The notes under the pieces were generated by a model that searched no databases, was not told where the DNA came from, and was given only the letters and a program-made list of their open reading frames with translations. 64,000 nt of DNA, taken from Streptomyces albus subsp. albus (lineage in GTDB: Bacteria > Actinomycetota > Actinomycetes > Streptomycetales > Streptomycetaceae). Both the position numbers and the translations under genes were made by a program. Below are positions 44,543 to 53,443 of this stretch, piece after piece. How positions within the stretch are numbered: the first letter of the stretch is position 1; every line of letters begins with the position of its first letter. The stretch covers positions 186,001 to 250,000 of the forward strand of contig NZ_JOID01000015.1 of assembly GCF_000719865.1 (NCBI RefSeq), given 5' to 3'.

Positions 44543-46297
44543 ATGGCCAGGGAATTCCAGCGCGGCCACAAGGCCAGGATCAGTGACCTGACAGCGGGGA
44601 CGGATCTGTACGTCGGAGTGCAGATAGCCGGTCCCGGACTGTCCTTCGACATCAGCTGCTTCGGACTCGACGCGGACGAGCGGCTCTCGGACGACCGGTA
44701 CTTCGTCTTCTTCAACCAGCCCAAGTCGCCGGAGGAGTCCATCCAGCTCCTCGGCGCGCAGGCGGGGGACACCGAGTCCTTCCGCGTCACCCTCGACCGC
44801 GTCCCGCAGAGCATCCACCGGCTGTCGTTCACCGCGACGATCGACGGCGCGGGCCAGATGTCCCAGGTGGGCCCCGGCTACATCCGGATCGTGGCGGGCG
44901 GCGAGGAAGTGGCGCGCTACGCCTTCGACGGCTCGGAGTTCAGCACCGAACGCGCCGTGATGCTGGGCGACTTCTACCGGAAGGACGTCTGGCGGTTCGC
45001 TGCCGTGGGGCAGGGGTTCGACGGCGGACTGGAGGCGCTGCTGAAGAACTTCGGCGGCGAGGTCCTGGAGGAGGAGAGCCCGGAGACCCCCCAGCCGCAG
45101 CAGCCCGCGCAGCAGCAGGGCGCGGCGGTGCCGGGGTTCGCACCCCCGGCGGCCGCCCCGGCGGCACCGCCCGCGTTCGGCGCCCCCGCGGCCCCGTCCC
45201 CGGCACCGCAGCCGCCCGCGCCGCAGCCCTCCCCGGCACCGCAGGCGCCCGCTCCCCAGGCACCGCCCGCGCCGCAGCCTCCGGCGCCCGGCCCGCAGTT
45301 CACGCCACCGCAGGGCACCCCGCCGGCGCCGCCCGCCCCGCAGGCCCCGGCCCCGCAGCCCCCGGCCCCGCAGCCCCATGCCGCGGCACCGACCATCGCC
45401 GCGCCCATGACGCCTCCCGGCCCGATGTCCCCGCCCGGTCCTCCGCAGCCCCCGGCGGCGCCCGGCGCGCCCTACGGCCCGGCGCCCGGCCAGCCGTACC
45501 CCGGCGCCCAGCCGCCCGGGGCGCCGGCCCCGTACGGCGGGCCGGCACCGATGCCCGGCCAGATCCCGGGACAGCCCGGCCAGGTCCCGGGACAGCCCGG
45601 TCCGTACGGCCCGCCGCAGGCCGCGGGTGCCCCGCCCGCCGGTCTGGGCAGCGCCCTGGAGAAGTACCGCGAGGCGCCCACCGGCCAGCGGTGGACCCTG
45701 CAGAGCCGGCAGCTGGTCCGGGTCGACCTCGGCGCGGACGACCGGCCCGTCCTGGCCCGCCAGGGCAGCATGGTGCTCTACCAGGGCAAGGTCGACTTCG
45801 GCTACAAGGGAGCGGGCTTCGCCGGCCGGGTCGTCGGCAACGCCACCGGCCAGGAGATGCAGCTGATGCGCTGCACCGGCCGCGGCCAGGTCTTCCTCGC
45901 GGAGGACGCCGCGGAGATTCACCCGATCGAGCTGCAGGGTGACGCGATCTGCGTCTCGGCCGAGAACGTCCTCGCCTTCGACGAGTCCCTCCAGTACGAG
46001 GTGCGGCGGATCGAAGGCCACGGCATCCCCGGCGGAGCGCTCTTCACCATGCTGTTCCAGGGCACCGGCACCGTCGTGGTGAAGACCCGGGGCACCCCGG
46101 TGGTCCTCCCCGTCACCCCGACGACCTTCGCCGACAGCAACGCCGTCGTCGCCTGGTCCGCCGCCTCGCAGGTGATCATCTCCAGCCAGGTGCGGCTGCG
46201 CCGCAACGCCTATCCGGGCCACAGCGGGGAGACCGTGAACCTGCAGTTCCGCGGCGCGCCCGGCAATTTCATCGTCGTCCAGCCGTACGAGGTCTGA
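44543..46297 (+). CDS. TerD-domain/AIM24-domain fusion protein
   Basis: A 584-residue protein. Residues 1-175 are a TerD (tellurite and stress, calcium-binding) domain, with YVGVQIAGPGLSFDISCFGLDADERLSDDRYFVFFN and YIRIVAGGEEVARYAF as signatures. A very proline- and alanine-rich linker of about 180 residues follows (PAP, PQP and GQPGQ repeats). Residues from about 375 are an AIM24 (DUF124-like) domain ending TVNLQFRGAPGNFIVVQPYEV. The ATG at 44543 is preceded by a TAGCCT box near 44493 that could be a -10. The two downstream AIM24 genes are separated by 11 and 16 bases, so the three form one operon. Confidence 0.92.
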   Translation: MAREFQRGHKARISDLTAGTDLYVGVQIAGPGLSFDISCFGLDADERLSDDRYFVFFNQPKSPEESIQLLGAQAGDTESFRVTLDRVPQSIHRLSFTATIDGAGQMSQVGPGYIRIVAGGEEVARYAFDGSEFSTERAVMLGDFYRKDVWRFAAVGQGFDGGLEALLKNFGGEVLEEESPETPQPQQPAQQQGAAVPGFAPPAAAPAAPPAFGAPAAPSPAPQPPAPQPSPAPQAPAPQAPPAPQPPAPGPQFTPPQGTPPAPPAPQAPAPQPPAPQPHAAAPTIAAPMTPPGPMSPPGPPQPPAAPGAPYGPAPGQPYPGAQPPGAPAPYGGPAPMPGQIPGQPGQVPGQPGPYGPPQAAGAPPAGLGSALEKYREAPTGQRWTLQSRQLVRVDLGADDRPVLARQGSMVLYQGKVDFGYKGAGFAGRVVGNATGQEMQLMRCTGRGQVFLAEDAAEIHPIELQGDAICVSAENVLAFDESLQYEVRRIEGHGIPGGALFTMLFQGTGTVVVKTRGTPVVLPVTPTTFADSNAVVAWSAASQVIISSQVRLRRNAYPGHSGETVNLQFRGAPGNFIVVQPYEV

Positions 46298-46308
46298 GGG
46301 AGCCCGTG

Positions 46309-46992
46309 ATGGACCAGCACATGATCTCGGGTTACGCCCCGGCCCCGGTGTCCGCCCGGATGGAGAACCACGGCCCGAGCATGCTCCGGGTCGCCATGCA
46401 GAGCGGCCAGGACCTCTTCGCCCGCACCGGCTCGATGGTGGCCTACGAGGGGTTCGTCCAGTACGAGCCCAACCCGCCGGCCGTGCGCCAGATGGCCTCG
46501 CAATGGCTCACCGGTGAGGGCGCGCCGCTGATGAAGTGCAGTGGCGACGGCCTGCTCTATCTCGCCGACTACGGCGCGGACGTCGTCTGCGTCAACCTCG
46601 CCGATGAATCGCTGTCGGTCAACGGCAGCAATCTCCTCGCCTTCGACGCCCACCTCCAGTGGGGCGTCCAGCGGGTCAAGGGGATGGCCAAGTTCGCCGG
46701 CCAGGGCCTCTTCAACGTCGCCGTCTCCGGCACCGGCTGGGTGGCGCTGACCTCGCGCGGCACCCCGATCGTCGTCGACTGCGGCCGAGGCGAGGACGAG
46801 ACCTATGTGGACCCGGACGCCCTGGTGGCCTGGTCCAGCGGTCTGAAGATGAAGGGGAAGCGCAGCTTCAAGGCGTCCTCGGTGATCGGCCGCGGCAGCG
46901 GCGAGGCCTACCAACTCGGCTTCTCCGGCCAGGGCTTCGTCGTCGTACAGCCGAGCGAGGACAGCACCGACCGGCTCCGGGCCCGGGGCTGA
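46309..46992 (+). CDS. AIM24-family protein (second copy)
   Basis: A 227-residue protein of the AIM24 domain family. The LRVAMQSGQDLFARTGSMVAYEG start and the ending QLGFSGQGFVVVQPSED parallel the fused domain of the preceding gene and the following gene. The family is named after a yeast mitochondrial protein of uncertain role. Bacterial members have been linked to membrane and stress. It starts at an ATG at 46309, with GGGAG about six to ten bases upstream. A GTG at 46306 is an alternative. Confidence 0.92.
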   Translation: MDQHMISGYAPAPVSARMENHGPSMLRVAMQSGQDLFARTGSMVAYEGFVQYEPNPPAVRQMASQWLTGEGAPLMKCSGDGLLYLADYGADVVCVNLADESLSVNGSNLLAFDAHLQWGVQRVKGMAKFAGQGLFNVAVSGTGWVALTSRGTPIVVDCGRGEDETYVDPDALVAWSSGLKMKGKRSFKASSVIGRGSGEAYQLGFSGQGFVVVQPSEDSTDRLRARG

Positions 46993-47008
46993 GGGGGGAC
47001 GGGAACAG

Positions 47009-47770
47009 ATGCAGAGTCCGCTGTTCGGCCACACCGAGAACCAGACCCAGGAGCGCTACGCCCTGCAGAATCCGCAGATGCTGCGGGTCGCGCTCGGCGG
47101 CCACGACGACATCCTCGCCCGCAAGGGCAGCATGGTCGCCTACCAGGGCCTGGTCGAGTTCGACGGTGAATACCAGTCGCGGAGCCGGCGCCAGTCCCGG
47201 GCCCACACCGGTGAGGGCCTGGACCTCATGCGCTGCTCCGGCCAGGGCACCGTCTATCTGGCCAACCTCGCGCAGTACGTGCACATCCTGGACGTGGACC
47301 AGGAAGGGCTCACCGTCGACAGCGCGTACGTCCTCGCACTGGACTCCGCGCTGCACTGGGAGACCATCGCCGTCGACAGCCAGTTCGGCATCTCCGGCTC
47401 CGGTGCCTACAACCTGCAGATTTCCGGGCAGGGCAAGGTCGCCCTGATGACCTCAGGCAAGCCCCTGATGCTGCGGGTGACGCCCGACACGTACGTCAAC
47501 GCGGACGCCGACGCGGTGGTCGCCTGGTCGACGTCGCTGCGGGTGCAGATGCAGGCGCAGACCCACTCCTCCGGGGTCTTCCGGCGGCGCGGGAACACCG
47601 GAGAGGGCTGGGAGCTCAGCTTCCTCGGCCAGGGGTACGCCCTCGTCCAGCCCAGCGAGCTGCTGCCGCCGCAGAACGCGGTCACCGGCCAGGGGCTCCG
47701 CGCCCAGTACGGCATGGGGCCGCAGGGCGCGCACGGCCAGAACCAGGGGAACGTCTGGACGAACCGCTGA
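47009..47770 (+). CDS. AIM24-family protein (third copy)
   Basis: A 253-residue AIM24 protein starting MQSPLFGHTENQTQER. The block LRVALGGHDDILARKGSMVAYQGLVEFDG (about 25-53) aligns with its two neighbours, and the end LSFLGQGYALVQPSE corresponds to FSGQGFVVVQPSE in the second gene. A Gln/Gly-rich tail (HGQNQGNVWTNR) is unique. It follows the second copy by 16 bases, with GGGGACGGGAAC as a likely ribosome binding site. The three paralogues probably act as a hetero-oligomeric complex, but this is inference. Confidence 0.92.
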   Translation: MQSPLFGHTENQTQERYALQNPQMLRVALGGHDDILARKGSMVAYQGLVEFDGEYQSRSRRQSRAHTGEGLDLMRCSGQGTVYLANLAQYVHILDVDQEGLTVDSAYVLALDSALHWETIAVDSQFGISGSGAYNLQISGQGKVALMTSGKPLMLRVTPDTYVNADADAVVAWSTSLRVQMQAQTHSSGVFRRRGNTGEGWELSFLGQGYALVQPSELLPPQNAVTGQGLRAQYGMGPQGAHGQNQGNVWTNR

Positions 47771-47785
47771 CGCTCCGGCACGGAT

Positions 47786-47816
47786 CGCCGGCCCGCGGCC
47801 TCACGGCCCGGGCCGG
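47786..47816. terminator. Terminator between AIM24 operon and NUDIX gene
   Basis: Nine-base outer arms (GCCGGCCCG at 47786-47794 with CGGGCCGGC at 47808-47816) and an inner GGCC/GGCC stem with a TCAC loop and one bulged base, between convergent genes. Confidence 0.75.
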
Positions 47817-47839
47817 CGGCGTCCGCCGGCGCCGCGCCG

Positions 47840-48379
47840 TCAGAGCAGCGCGCGGGTGCCCTCCGTCAGCCGGACCACGGAAGCGTCCGCCACGCGCGGC
47901 ACCTCGTCCCAGCCGTACCAGCGCAGCTCCAGCGACTCCTCACTGACCACTTCCACCGATCCGGCCGGGGCGACGGCCGCGTACTGCACATCGAGGTGCC
48001 AGGCGCAGGGGGTCAGGTGCCGGTCGAGCCGGACCGGTCCGCCGGGGAGCAGTTCCAGCCCCGCGATGCCGGACTCCTCGGTGGCCTCCCGCAGCGCGGC
48101 GCCCGCCAGGGTGGTGTCCTCCGGCTCGCAGTGGCCGCCGGTCTGCAGCCACATCCCCAGCTTCCGGTGCAGCGTCAGCAGCACCTGACCGGTGTCCGGG
48201 GCCACCACCAGCGCGCTGGCCGTGATGTGCCCCTCACGGCAGCCCTTCCACATGCCGTCCGGGTGCGCGAGCAGATGGCCGAGATAGTCCCGTCGCAGCT
48301 CCGCCTGACCGGCATCGGCCGGGGGGACCCGCGGGGTCCAGTCCTCCAGAACGCGCGTCGCGTCCGTGTGCAGGCTCAC
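47840..48379 (-). CDS. NUDIX hydrolase
   Basis: A 179-residue NUDIX protein. The box is in GGHCEPEDTTLAGAALREATEES (about 88-110), which follows the GX5EX7REUXEEXGU pattern with E-D and REATEES. The N-terminus VSLHTDATRVLEDWTPRVPP is helical. The substrate is a nucleoside diphosphate linked to another moiety, not identifiable from sequence. The GTG at 48379 overlaps the stop of the zincin gene (GTGA), so it is coupled. It is the last gene on the minus strand before a bidirectional terminator. Confidence 0.9.
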   Translation of the reverse strand: MSLHTDATRVLEDWTPRVPPADAGQAELRRDYLGHLLAHPDGMWKGCREGHITASALVVAPDTGQVLLTLHRKLGMWLQTGGHCEPEDTTLAGAALREATEESGIAGLELLPGGPVRLDRHLTPCAWHLDVQYAAVAPAGSVEVVSEESLELRWYGWDEVPRVADASVVRLTEGTRALL

Positions 48380-49833
48380 TTCTCGCCGTCGTCCTCCCGG
48401 CCGGAGCCGCCGGGCTCTCCGCCCTTGTCCCCGTTCCCGTCCCCGCCACCGTTCCCGGCGTCCTTGCCGGAGCCGCCGGCCGCCTCCCCGAGCATCCTGT
48501 CCAGCTCCGAGAAGTCCGCCTGCTCGCGATGGACGAAGCCGTCCGGGTCGTCCAGGTCCTCCGCGGTGGGCAGCATGTCCGGGTGCCCCCAGAGCGCGTC
48601 CCTGCCGTCGGCCCCCCGGGCGTCGGTGAGCGAGGCCCACAGCCGGGAGGCGTCCCGCAGCCGGCGCGGCCGCAGCCGCAGCCCGATGAGAGTGGCGAAG
48701 GTCTGTTCGGCAGGACCGCCGGTGGCCCGGCGCCTCCGCAGCATCTCGCGGAGCGCGCCCGACGAGGGCAGATGCGGCGAGGCCGCCGCGTGCACCACCG
48801 CGTCCACCCACCCCTCGACCAGGGCGAGGGCCGTCTCCAGCCGGGCCAGCGCCGCCTTCTGCTCCGGGGTGTCCTCGGGCTGGAACATGCCCTGCTGCAG
48901 GGCGTCCTGCAGCTGCTCGGGGCGCGAGGGGTCGAGCTGGCCGACGACGTCCTCCAGCTTGGCGGTGTCCACCTTGATGCCGCGCGCGTACCCCTCGACC
49001 GCGCCGAACAGATGCGAGCGCAGCCACGGCACATGGGCGAAGAGACGCTGGTGGGCGGCTTCCCGCAGGGCCAGATAGAGCCGGACCTCGTCCAGCGGCA
49101 CACCGAGGTCCTCGCCGAAGGCGGCGACGTTCACCGGCAGCAGCGCGGCCTTGTGCGGCGGCCCCAGCGGCAGTCCGATGTCGGTGGAGCCGACGACCTC
49201 GCCCGCGAGCGTGCCCACGGCCTGGCCGATCTGGGTGCCGAACATGGCGCCGCCCATGGACCGCATCATCCCGAGCAGCGGGCCGGCCATGGCCTGCATC
49301 TCCTCGGGCAGGACGTCGCCCATCGCGCCCGCGACGCGCTCGGCGACCGGGTCCACCAGCTCCTTCCACGCCGGCAGCGTCGCCTCGACCCATTCGGCGC
49401 GGCTCCAGGCCACCGCCGCGTTCGACCCGGAGGGCAGCGAGGTGATGCCGTCCAGCCAGAGGTCCGCGAGCCGTACGGCCTCCTCGACGGACGACCGCTC
49501 GCCGGGCGCGACGCTGGGGTCCCCGGCGCCCTCGGCGGCGCCCCGCGCCACGGTCTGCCGTGCGATGTCCTTGGCCATGTCCCAGTTCACCGGGCCGCCC
49601 TCGTAGGAGAGCATCTGACCGAGCTGCTGGAAGGCCGCGCCCAGGTCGTTCGGGTTCAGGGAACCGAACATCGCGGCGAGCGGGTTGTCACCGCCCGGGC
49701 CTCCGGGCCCCGTGCCGAACCCGAAGGGATTCGCCGGGCCCCGGCCACCGCCCTCGCCGCCCTGCTTCCTGCCGTTGTCGCCGTCCTCCGGCTCCTCCGG
49801 CGGAAGGCCGAATCCGAATGGGTTGTCACTCAC
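48376..49833 (-). CDS. Zincin-like metalloprotease family protein (DUF2342/zincin_2)
   Basis: A 485-residue protein. The N-terminal NPFGFG repeats and GGPVNWDMAKDIARQ are family signatures. The segment LREAAHQRLFAHVPW near residue 250 resembles the zinc-binding helix (REAAH) of the zincin family, with ligands further along. Its C-terminal 40 residues are Gly/Asp-rich and disordered. Related actinobacterial proteins are called zinc-dependent metalloproteases or coenzyme F420-biosynthesis associated, but no activity has been shown to my knowledge. It is the start of a coupled pair with the NUDIX gene. The ATG is at 49833. Confidence 0.88.
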   Translation of the reverse strand: MSDNPFGFGLPPEEPEDGDNGRKQGGEGGGRGPANPFGFGTGPGGPGGDNPLAAMFGSLNPNDLGAAFQQLGQMLSYEGGPVNWDMAKDIARQTVARGAAEGAGDPSVAPGERSSVEEAVRLADLWLDGITSLPSGSNAAVAWSRAEWVEATLPAWKELVDPVAERVAGAMGDVLPEEMQAMAGPLLGMMRSMGGAMFGTQIGQAVGTLAGEVVGSTDIGLPLGPPHKAALLPVNVAAFGEDLGVPLDEVRLYLALREAAHQRLFAHVPWLRSHLFGAVEGYARGIKVDTAKLEDVVGQLDPSRPEQLQDALQQGMFQPEDTPEQKAALARLETALALVEGWVDAVVHAAASPHLPSSGALREMLRRRRATGGPAEQTFATLIGLRLRPRRLRDASRLWASLTDARGADGRDALWGHPDMLPTAEDLDDPDGFVHREQADFSELDRMLGEAAGGSGKDAGNGGGDGNGDKGGEPGGSGREDDGEK

Positions 49834-50029
49834 GGGCTTCCTCGGCTCGTAGGGCCGCCGGCTCCGGCCGGCGGCGACTGTCCGGCGTCACCACCCAGCG
49901 TAGACACGTCGGCCCCGTTCCAGGCTCGGGTGCTCCGCCGCCCCACCGCCTGCGGCAGGATGGACGCCACCTGGTCCGTACGCTCAGGCGCACGTACGCA
50001 TGTACGCAGACAACCGCTGGAGACGCCCG

Positions 50030-51139
50030 GTGAGTTCCCCAGACCATGAAGTTCGCGCAACGCGAAACCCCCCGCCGGCGACCGTGCGGCGGCCCGTCGT
50101 CGCGGTCACCGGCGCCGCGACCGGAGCCGGTGAGCTGCTCACCCGGCGGCTCGCGGCCTCCGAGGAGGTCAAGCAGGTCATCGCCATCGACGAGCGGCGC
50201 GGGGAGGTGCCGGAGGCCGAATGGCACCTCCTCGACGTGCGCGATCCGCTCATCGCGGCGAAGCTCCGCGGCGTCGACGTGGTGGTGCATCTCGCACTCG
50301 ACCTCGACCTGGAGTCCGACCCCGCCGCCCGCACCGCGTACAACGTGCGCGGCACCCAGACCGTCCTCACCGCCGCCGCGGCCGCCGGTGTGCACCGGGT
50401 CGTGCTGTGCACCTCGGCGATGGTCTACGGCGCCCTGCCCGACAACGACGTACCGCTCGCGGAGACCGCCGAGCTTCGCGCCACCGCGGACGCCACGGGC
50501 GTCGGCGACCTGCTGGAGATCGAACGCCTGGGCCGCCGGGCGCCCCGAGCCCACCCCGGCCTCAACGTCACGGTGGCCCGTCCCACCGTGCTGGTCGGCG
50601 GCACCGACACGGCCCTGACCCGCTACTTCGAGTCACCGCGGCTGCTGGTCGTCGCCGGTTCCCGCCCGGCCTGGCAGTTCTGCCACATGGACGACCTGGT
50701 CGGCGCGCTGGAGTACGCGGCGCTGGAGAAGGTCGAGGGCGAGTTCGTGGTCGGCTGCGACGGCTGGCTGGAGCAGGAGGAGATCGAGGAGCTGTCCGGG
50801 ATCCGGCGGATGGAACTCCCGTCCGCCGTCGCCCTCGGCGCCGCCTCCCGGCTCCACCGGCTCGGCCTCACCCCCTCCCCGGCCGGCGATCTGGCGTACA
50901 CGATGCACCCCTGGGTCGTCAGCGGCAGCAGGCTGCACGAGGCGGGGTGGCGGCCGCGGTACACCAACGAGGAGGTCCTCGCCGAACTGCTGGACGAGGT
51001 CGCGGGCCGGCACACCGTCGCCGGACGCCGGCTGGGCCGCAAGGACGCCACCACGCTGGGCGCCGCGGGAGCCACCGTCGCCCTCGTCGGCACGGCCGCG
51101 CTGGTGCGCCGGGCGCGCAAGGCCCGCCGCCGCCTCTGA
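50030..51139 (+). CDS. NAD-dependent epimerase/dehydratase-type SDR with C-terminal membrane segment
   Basis: A 369-residue extended SDR. VAVTGAATGAGELLTRRL near residue 24 is an altered nucleotide-binding loop (GxxTGAG rather than GxxGxxG). VVHLALDLDLESD and VLCTSAMVYGA contain the Ser/Tyr active-site zone, but the usual YxxxK is not evident (the region reads EIERLGRRA). Near the C-terminus, GAAGATVALVGTAALVRRARK is a hydrophobic segment followed by basic residues, a possible membrane anchor. Its substrate is unknown. The GTG at 50030 has GGAGA about eight bases upstream. It is divergent from the zincin gene. Confidence 0.85.
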   Translation: MSSPDHEVRATRNPPPATVRRPVVAVTGAATGAGELLTRRLAASEEVKQVIAIDERRGEVPEAEWHLLDVRDPLIAAKLRGVDVVVHLALDLDLESDPAARTAYNVRGTQTVLTAAAAAGVHRVVLCTSAMVYGALPDNDVPLAETAELRATADATGVGDLLEIERLGRRAPRAHPGLNVTVARPTVLVGGTDTALTRYFESPRLLVVAGSRPAWQFCHMDDLVGALEYAALEKVEGEFVVGCDGWLEQEEIEELSGIRRMELPSAVALGAASRLHRLGLTPSPAGDLAYTMHPWVVSGSRLHEAGWRPRYTNEEVLAELLDEVAGRHTVAGRRLGRKDATTLGAAGATVALVGTAALVRRARKARRRL

Positions 51140-51206
51140 GCGCGGGCCGCCGCGTCGCGGGGGTGCCTGTTCCGCGATTCCCGCCCCGTGCGGCACGATG
51201 GGCGCC

Positions 51207-51665
51207 ATGGCACGGACGTACGAACATCCCGGCGAGCAGGCCCATCCCGACCCGATCCGCCTGCTGGCGGTCCGCGACAGCCCGCTCTCGATCGACGAGG
51301 TGTTCGGGGCGGTGACGGACGACGCCGCGGGCGGCACCGCGCTCTTCGTCGGCACGGTGCGGAACCATGACGAGGGCGCGGGGGTGGCCGCCCTGGGCTA
51401 CTCCGCCCACCCCACCGCCGAGGCCGAGCTGCGGCGGGTGGCGGAGAAGGTGGCCGCGGAGTTCCCGGTACGGGCGCTGGCCGCCGTCCACCGGGTGGGC
51501 GACCTGGTGGTCGGGGATCTGGCCGTGGTGGTCGCGGTCTCCTGCCCGCACCGCGCGGAGGCGTTCGACGCCTGCCGGCGTCTCATCGACGACCTCAAGC
51601 ACGAGGTCCCCATCTGGAAGCACCAGCAGTTCACGGACGGCACCGAGGAATGGGTCGGGGCTTAG
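51207..51665 (+). CDS. moaE: Molybdopterin synthase catalytic subunit MoaE
   Basis: A 152-residue MoaE. GGTALFVGTVRNHDEG near residue 42 is the conserved strand-loop, AAVHRVGDLVVGDLAVVVAVS follows, and KHEVPIWKHQQF near residue 132 carries the catalytic lysines (about 132 and 139). MoaE joins MoaD to insert two sulfurs into precursor Z to make molybdopterin. The ATG at 51207 (MARTYEHPGEQ) is chosen. An ATG three codons earlier is possible. No moaD is beside it. MoeZ and the molybdate transporter elsewhere in the window support the same cofactor pathway. Confidence 0.94.
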   Translation: MARTYEHPGEQAHPDPIRLLAVRDSPLSIDEVFGAVTDDAAGGTALFVGTVRNHDEGAGVAALGYSAHPTAEAELRRVAEKVAAEFPVRALAAVHRVGDLVVGDLAVVVAVSCPHRAEAFDACRRLIDDLKHEVPIWKHQQFTDGTEEWVGA

Positions 51666-51939
51666 AGCCGGCTCAGGGCGGCTCCGCACCTTCCCGGCGG
51701 GCCCGCGGCGCGCGAGACGGCGGAGGCGCCCCCGCGCCACGGGGGACACGGCCCGGGCGCGGGCGGAAAGACGGTGTACGGTCCGTCACGCCGGGTATCA
51801 CCCGGGACAGCCACCGCGCTTCCGCCCGGTTGCGTAACCGCCCCCCTGCCGTGAGCGTTGACAGTGCGGATGGCTAATCTGCTCATCTGTTGTTGATTGC
51901 GCTGTTGAACGCGCTGGTGCAGGGAGTCGGGAGGCCGGC

Positions 51940-52149
51940 ATGGCGGCTGTCGCCTGGTTGCTGATTCCGGTGGTCGCGGCGGTTGCCGCGGGAGTGTGGG
52001 CCCGCTGGGCCGCCCGCAAGCGCAAGACCGGGGATGTCGCCGAGCTCGCGGGCTACGCGAGGTTCCGCGAGGCGATGGAGCGCCCCGGTTCGGTTCCCGG
52101 GCCGGCCGCGTCCAGCCCGGGGACGGTCCCCGGCTCCGACGCCGCCTGA
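51940..52149 (+). CDS. Small membrane-anchored protein
   Basis: A 69-residue protein starting MAAVAWLLIPVVAAVAAGVWARWAA: an N-terminal hydrophobic helix of about 20 residues followed by a basic stretch (ARKRKTG) and a polar tail ending PGSDAA. The N-terminus therefore likely spans the membrane. GGGAGGCCGGC just before the ATG is a good ribosome binding site. A TTGACA at 51858 and TAATCT at 51875 lie upstream, but their 11-base spacing is too short for one promoter. Similar proteins occur in Streptomyces. Function unknown. The 274 bases before it contain no other gene. Confidence 0.72.
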   Translation: MAAVAWLLIPVVAAVAAGVWARWAARKRKTGDVAELAGYARFREAMERPGSVPGPAASSPGTVPGSDAA

Positions 52150-52287
52150 CCGCGGTCCGTCTTCCTCCGGGCGTCACGCGGCTTGCCCGGCACGAGCCCC
52201 GGCGCCGTATCCGTGAGCCATTCCGGGCAGTCCCCGGACGGCCCGCCCCGCGAGTGGACCTCTGACCCGGTCCCGTACTGTCGTTCC

Positions 52288-53376
52288 ATGCCACGCCGCA
52301 CTGCGACGATGCTCGCCTCCACGCTGCTGCTGATCGCGCTGCTGTGCGCCGGGGTGCTGATTCCGGTGCCGTACTCCGAGATGTCCCCCGGGCCGACCGT
52401 GAACACGCTCCAGAAGCACGGTGGCGCCGAGGTGCTCCAGGTGACCGGCCGGAAGACCTATCCGGCGGACGGCCATCTCAACATGACGACCGTCCGGGTC
52501 ACCGGCGCCGACTACCGGATGAATCTCGCGGAGGCCGTCTATGGCTGGCTGTCCCGGGACGCCGTCGTACCCCACAGCACCCTCTATCCGGACGGGCAGA
52601 CGGCGGAGCAGGCGGACGAGGAGAACGCCGAGGAGTTCAGCCAGTCGCAGGAGAGCGCCAAGGTGGCGGCCCTCGAGGAACTGGGCATACCCGTGACCTC
52701 ACGGGTGGTCGTGGCCTCCGTCGTCAAGGACGGCGCCTCGGAGGGCAGGCTGCACGCCGGCGACGTGATCAAGGCCGTGGACGGGCAGGCGGTGCGCAAG
52801 CCCGCGGACGTGGCGGACTTCGTCACCGAGCACAAGCCCGGCGAGCGGGTCGAGTTCACCATCGTGCCGGCCAAGAAGGCCGCCGCGGCGGAGAAGGCGG
52901 GCCAGGCGGAGCCCAAGGCCACGGAGACGGTCACCGTCACCGCCGGCAAGGCGCCCGAGGACGGCCGGGCGCTCGTCGGCATCCAGGCCGGGACGGACCA
53001 CACCTTCCCGTTCGACATCGACATCAAGCTCGCCGATGTCGGCGGTCCCAGCGCCGGACTGATGTTCTCCCTGGGCCTCGTCGACAAGCTGACGCCCGGG
53101 TCGCTGACCGGCGGAGAGTTCATCGCCGGCACCGGGACGATCGACGACACCGGCAAGGTCGGCCCCATCGGGGGCATCCAGATGAAGACGATCGGTGCCC
53201 ATGAGCAGGGAGCGGAGTTCTTCCTGACCCCGGAGGACAACTGCCGGGCCGCCCTCGTCGGCAAGCCGGACGGGCTGACCCTGGTCAAGGTCCGCACGCT
53301 CAGCGACGCCGTGGACTCCGTCGAGAGGATCGCCGAGGGCGGGACGACCGGACTGCCCGCCTGCTCCGCGAACTGA
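52288..53376 (+). CDS. PDZ-domain Lon-like (S16) serine protease, membrane-anchored
   Basis: A 362-residue protein. Residues 8-28 form a membrane anchor or signal, and a YSEMSPGPTVNTL segment follows. A PDZ domain (about 125-210; VVVASVVKDGASEGRLHAGD) precedes the S16 protease domain, with Ser255 in GGPSAGLMFS and Lys300 in GIQMKTIG as the Ser-Lys dyad. This is the secreted or extracellular Lon-like protease of actinobacteria and Firmicutes (YlbL type). The ATG at 52288 is used by family comparison. The ribosome binding site is weak. It is conserved next to UPF0182, as seen here. Confidence 0.92.
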   Translation: MPRRTATMLASTLLLIALLCAGVLIPVPYSEMSPGPTVNTLQKHGGAEVLQVTGRKTYPADGHLNMTTVRVTGADYRMNLAEAVYGWLSRDAVVPHSTLYPDGQTAEQADEENAEEFSQSQESAKVAALEELGIPVTSRVVVASVVKDGASEGRLHAGDVIKAVDGQAVRKPADVADFVTEHKPGERVEFTIVPAKKAAAAEKAGQAEPKATETVTVTAGKAPEDGRALVGIQAGTDHTFPFDIDIKLADVGGPSAGLMFSLGLVDKLTPGSLTGGEFIAGTGTIDDTGKVGPIGGIQMKTIGAHEQGAEFFLTPEDNCRAALVGKPDGLTLVKVRTLSDAVDSVERIAEGGTTGLPACSAN

Positions 53377-53443
53377 GCCGGACGGCACCGGCCGCCCCGT
53401 ACGCGCCCACGGGCGCCCGTCCGGGTCCGGCCGCGGGCCCGCG

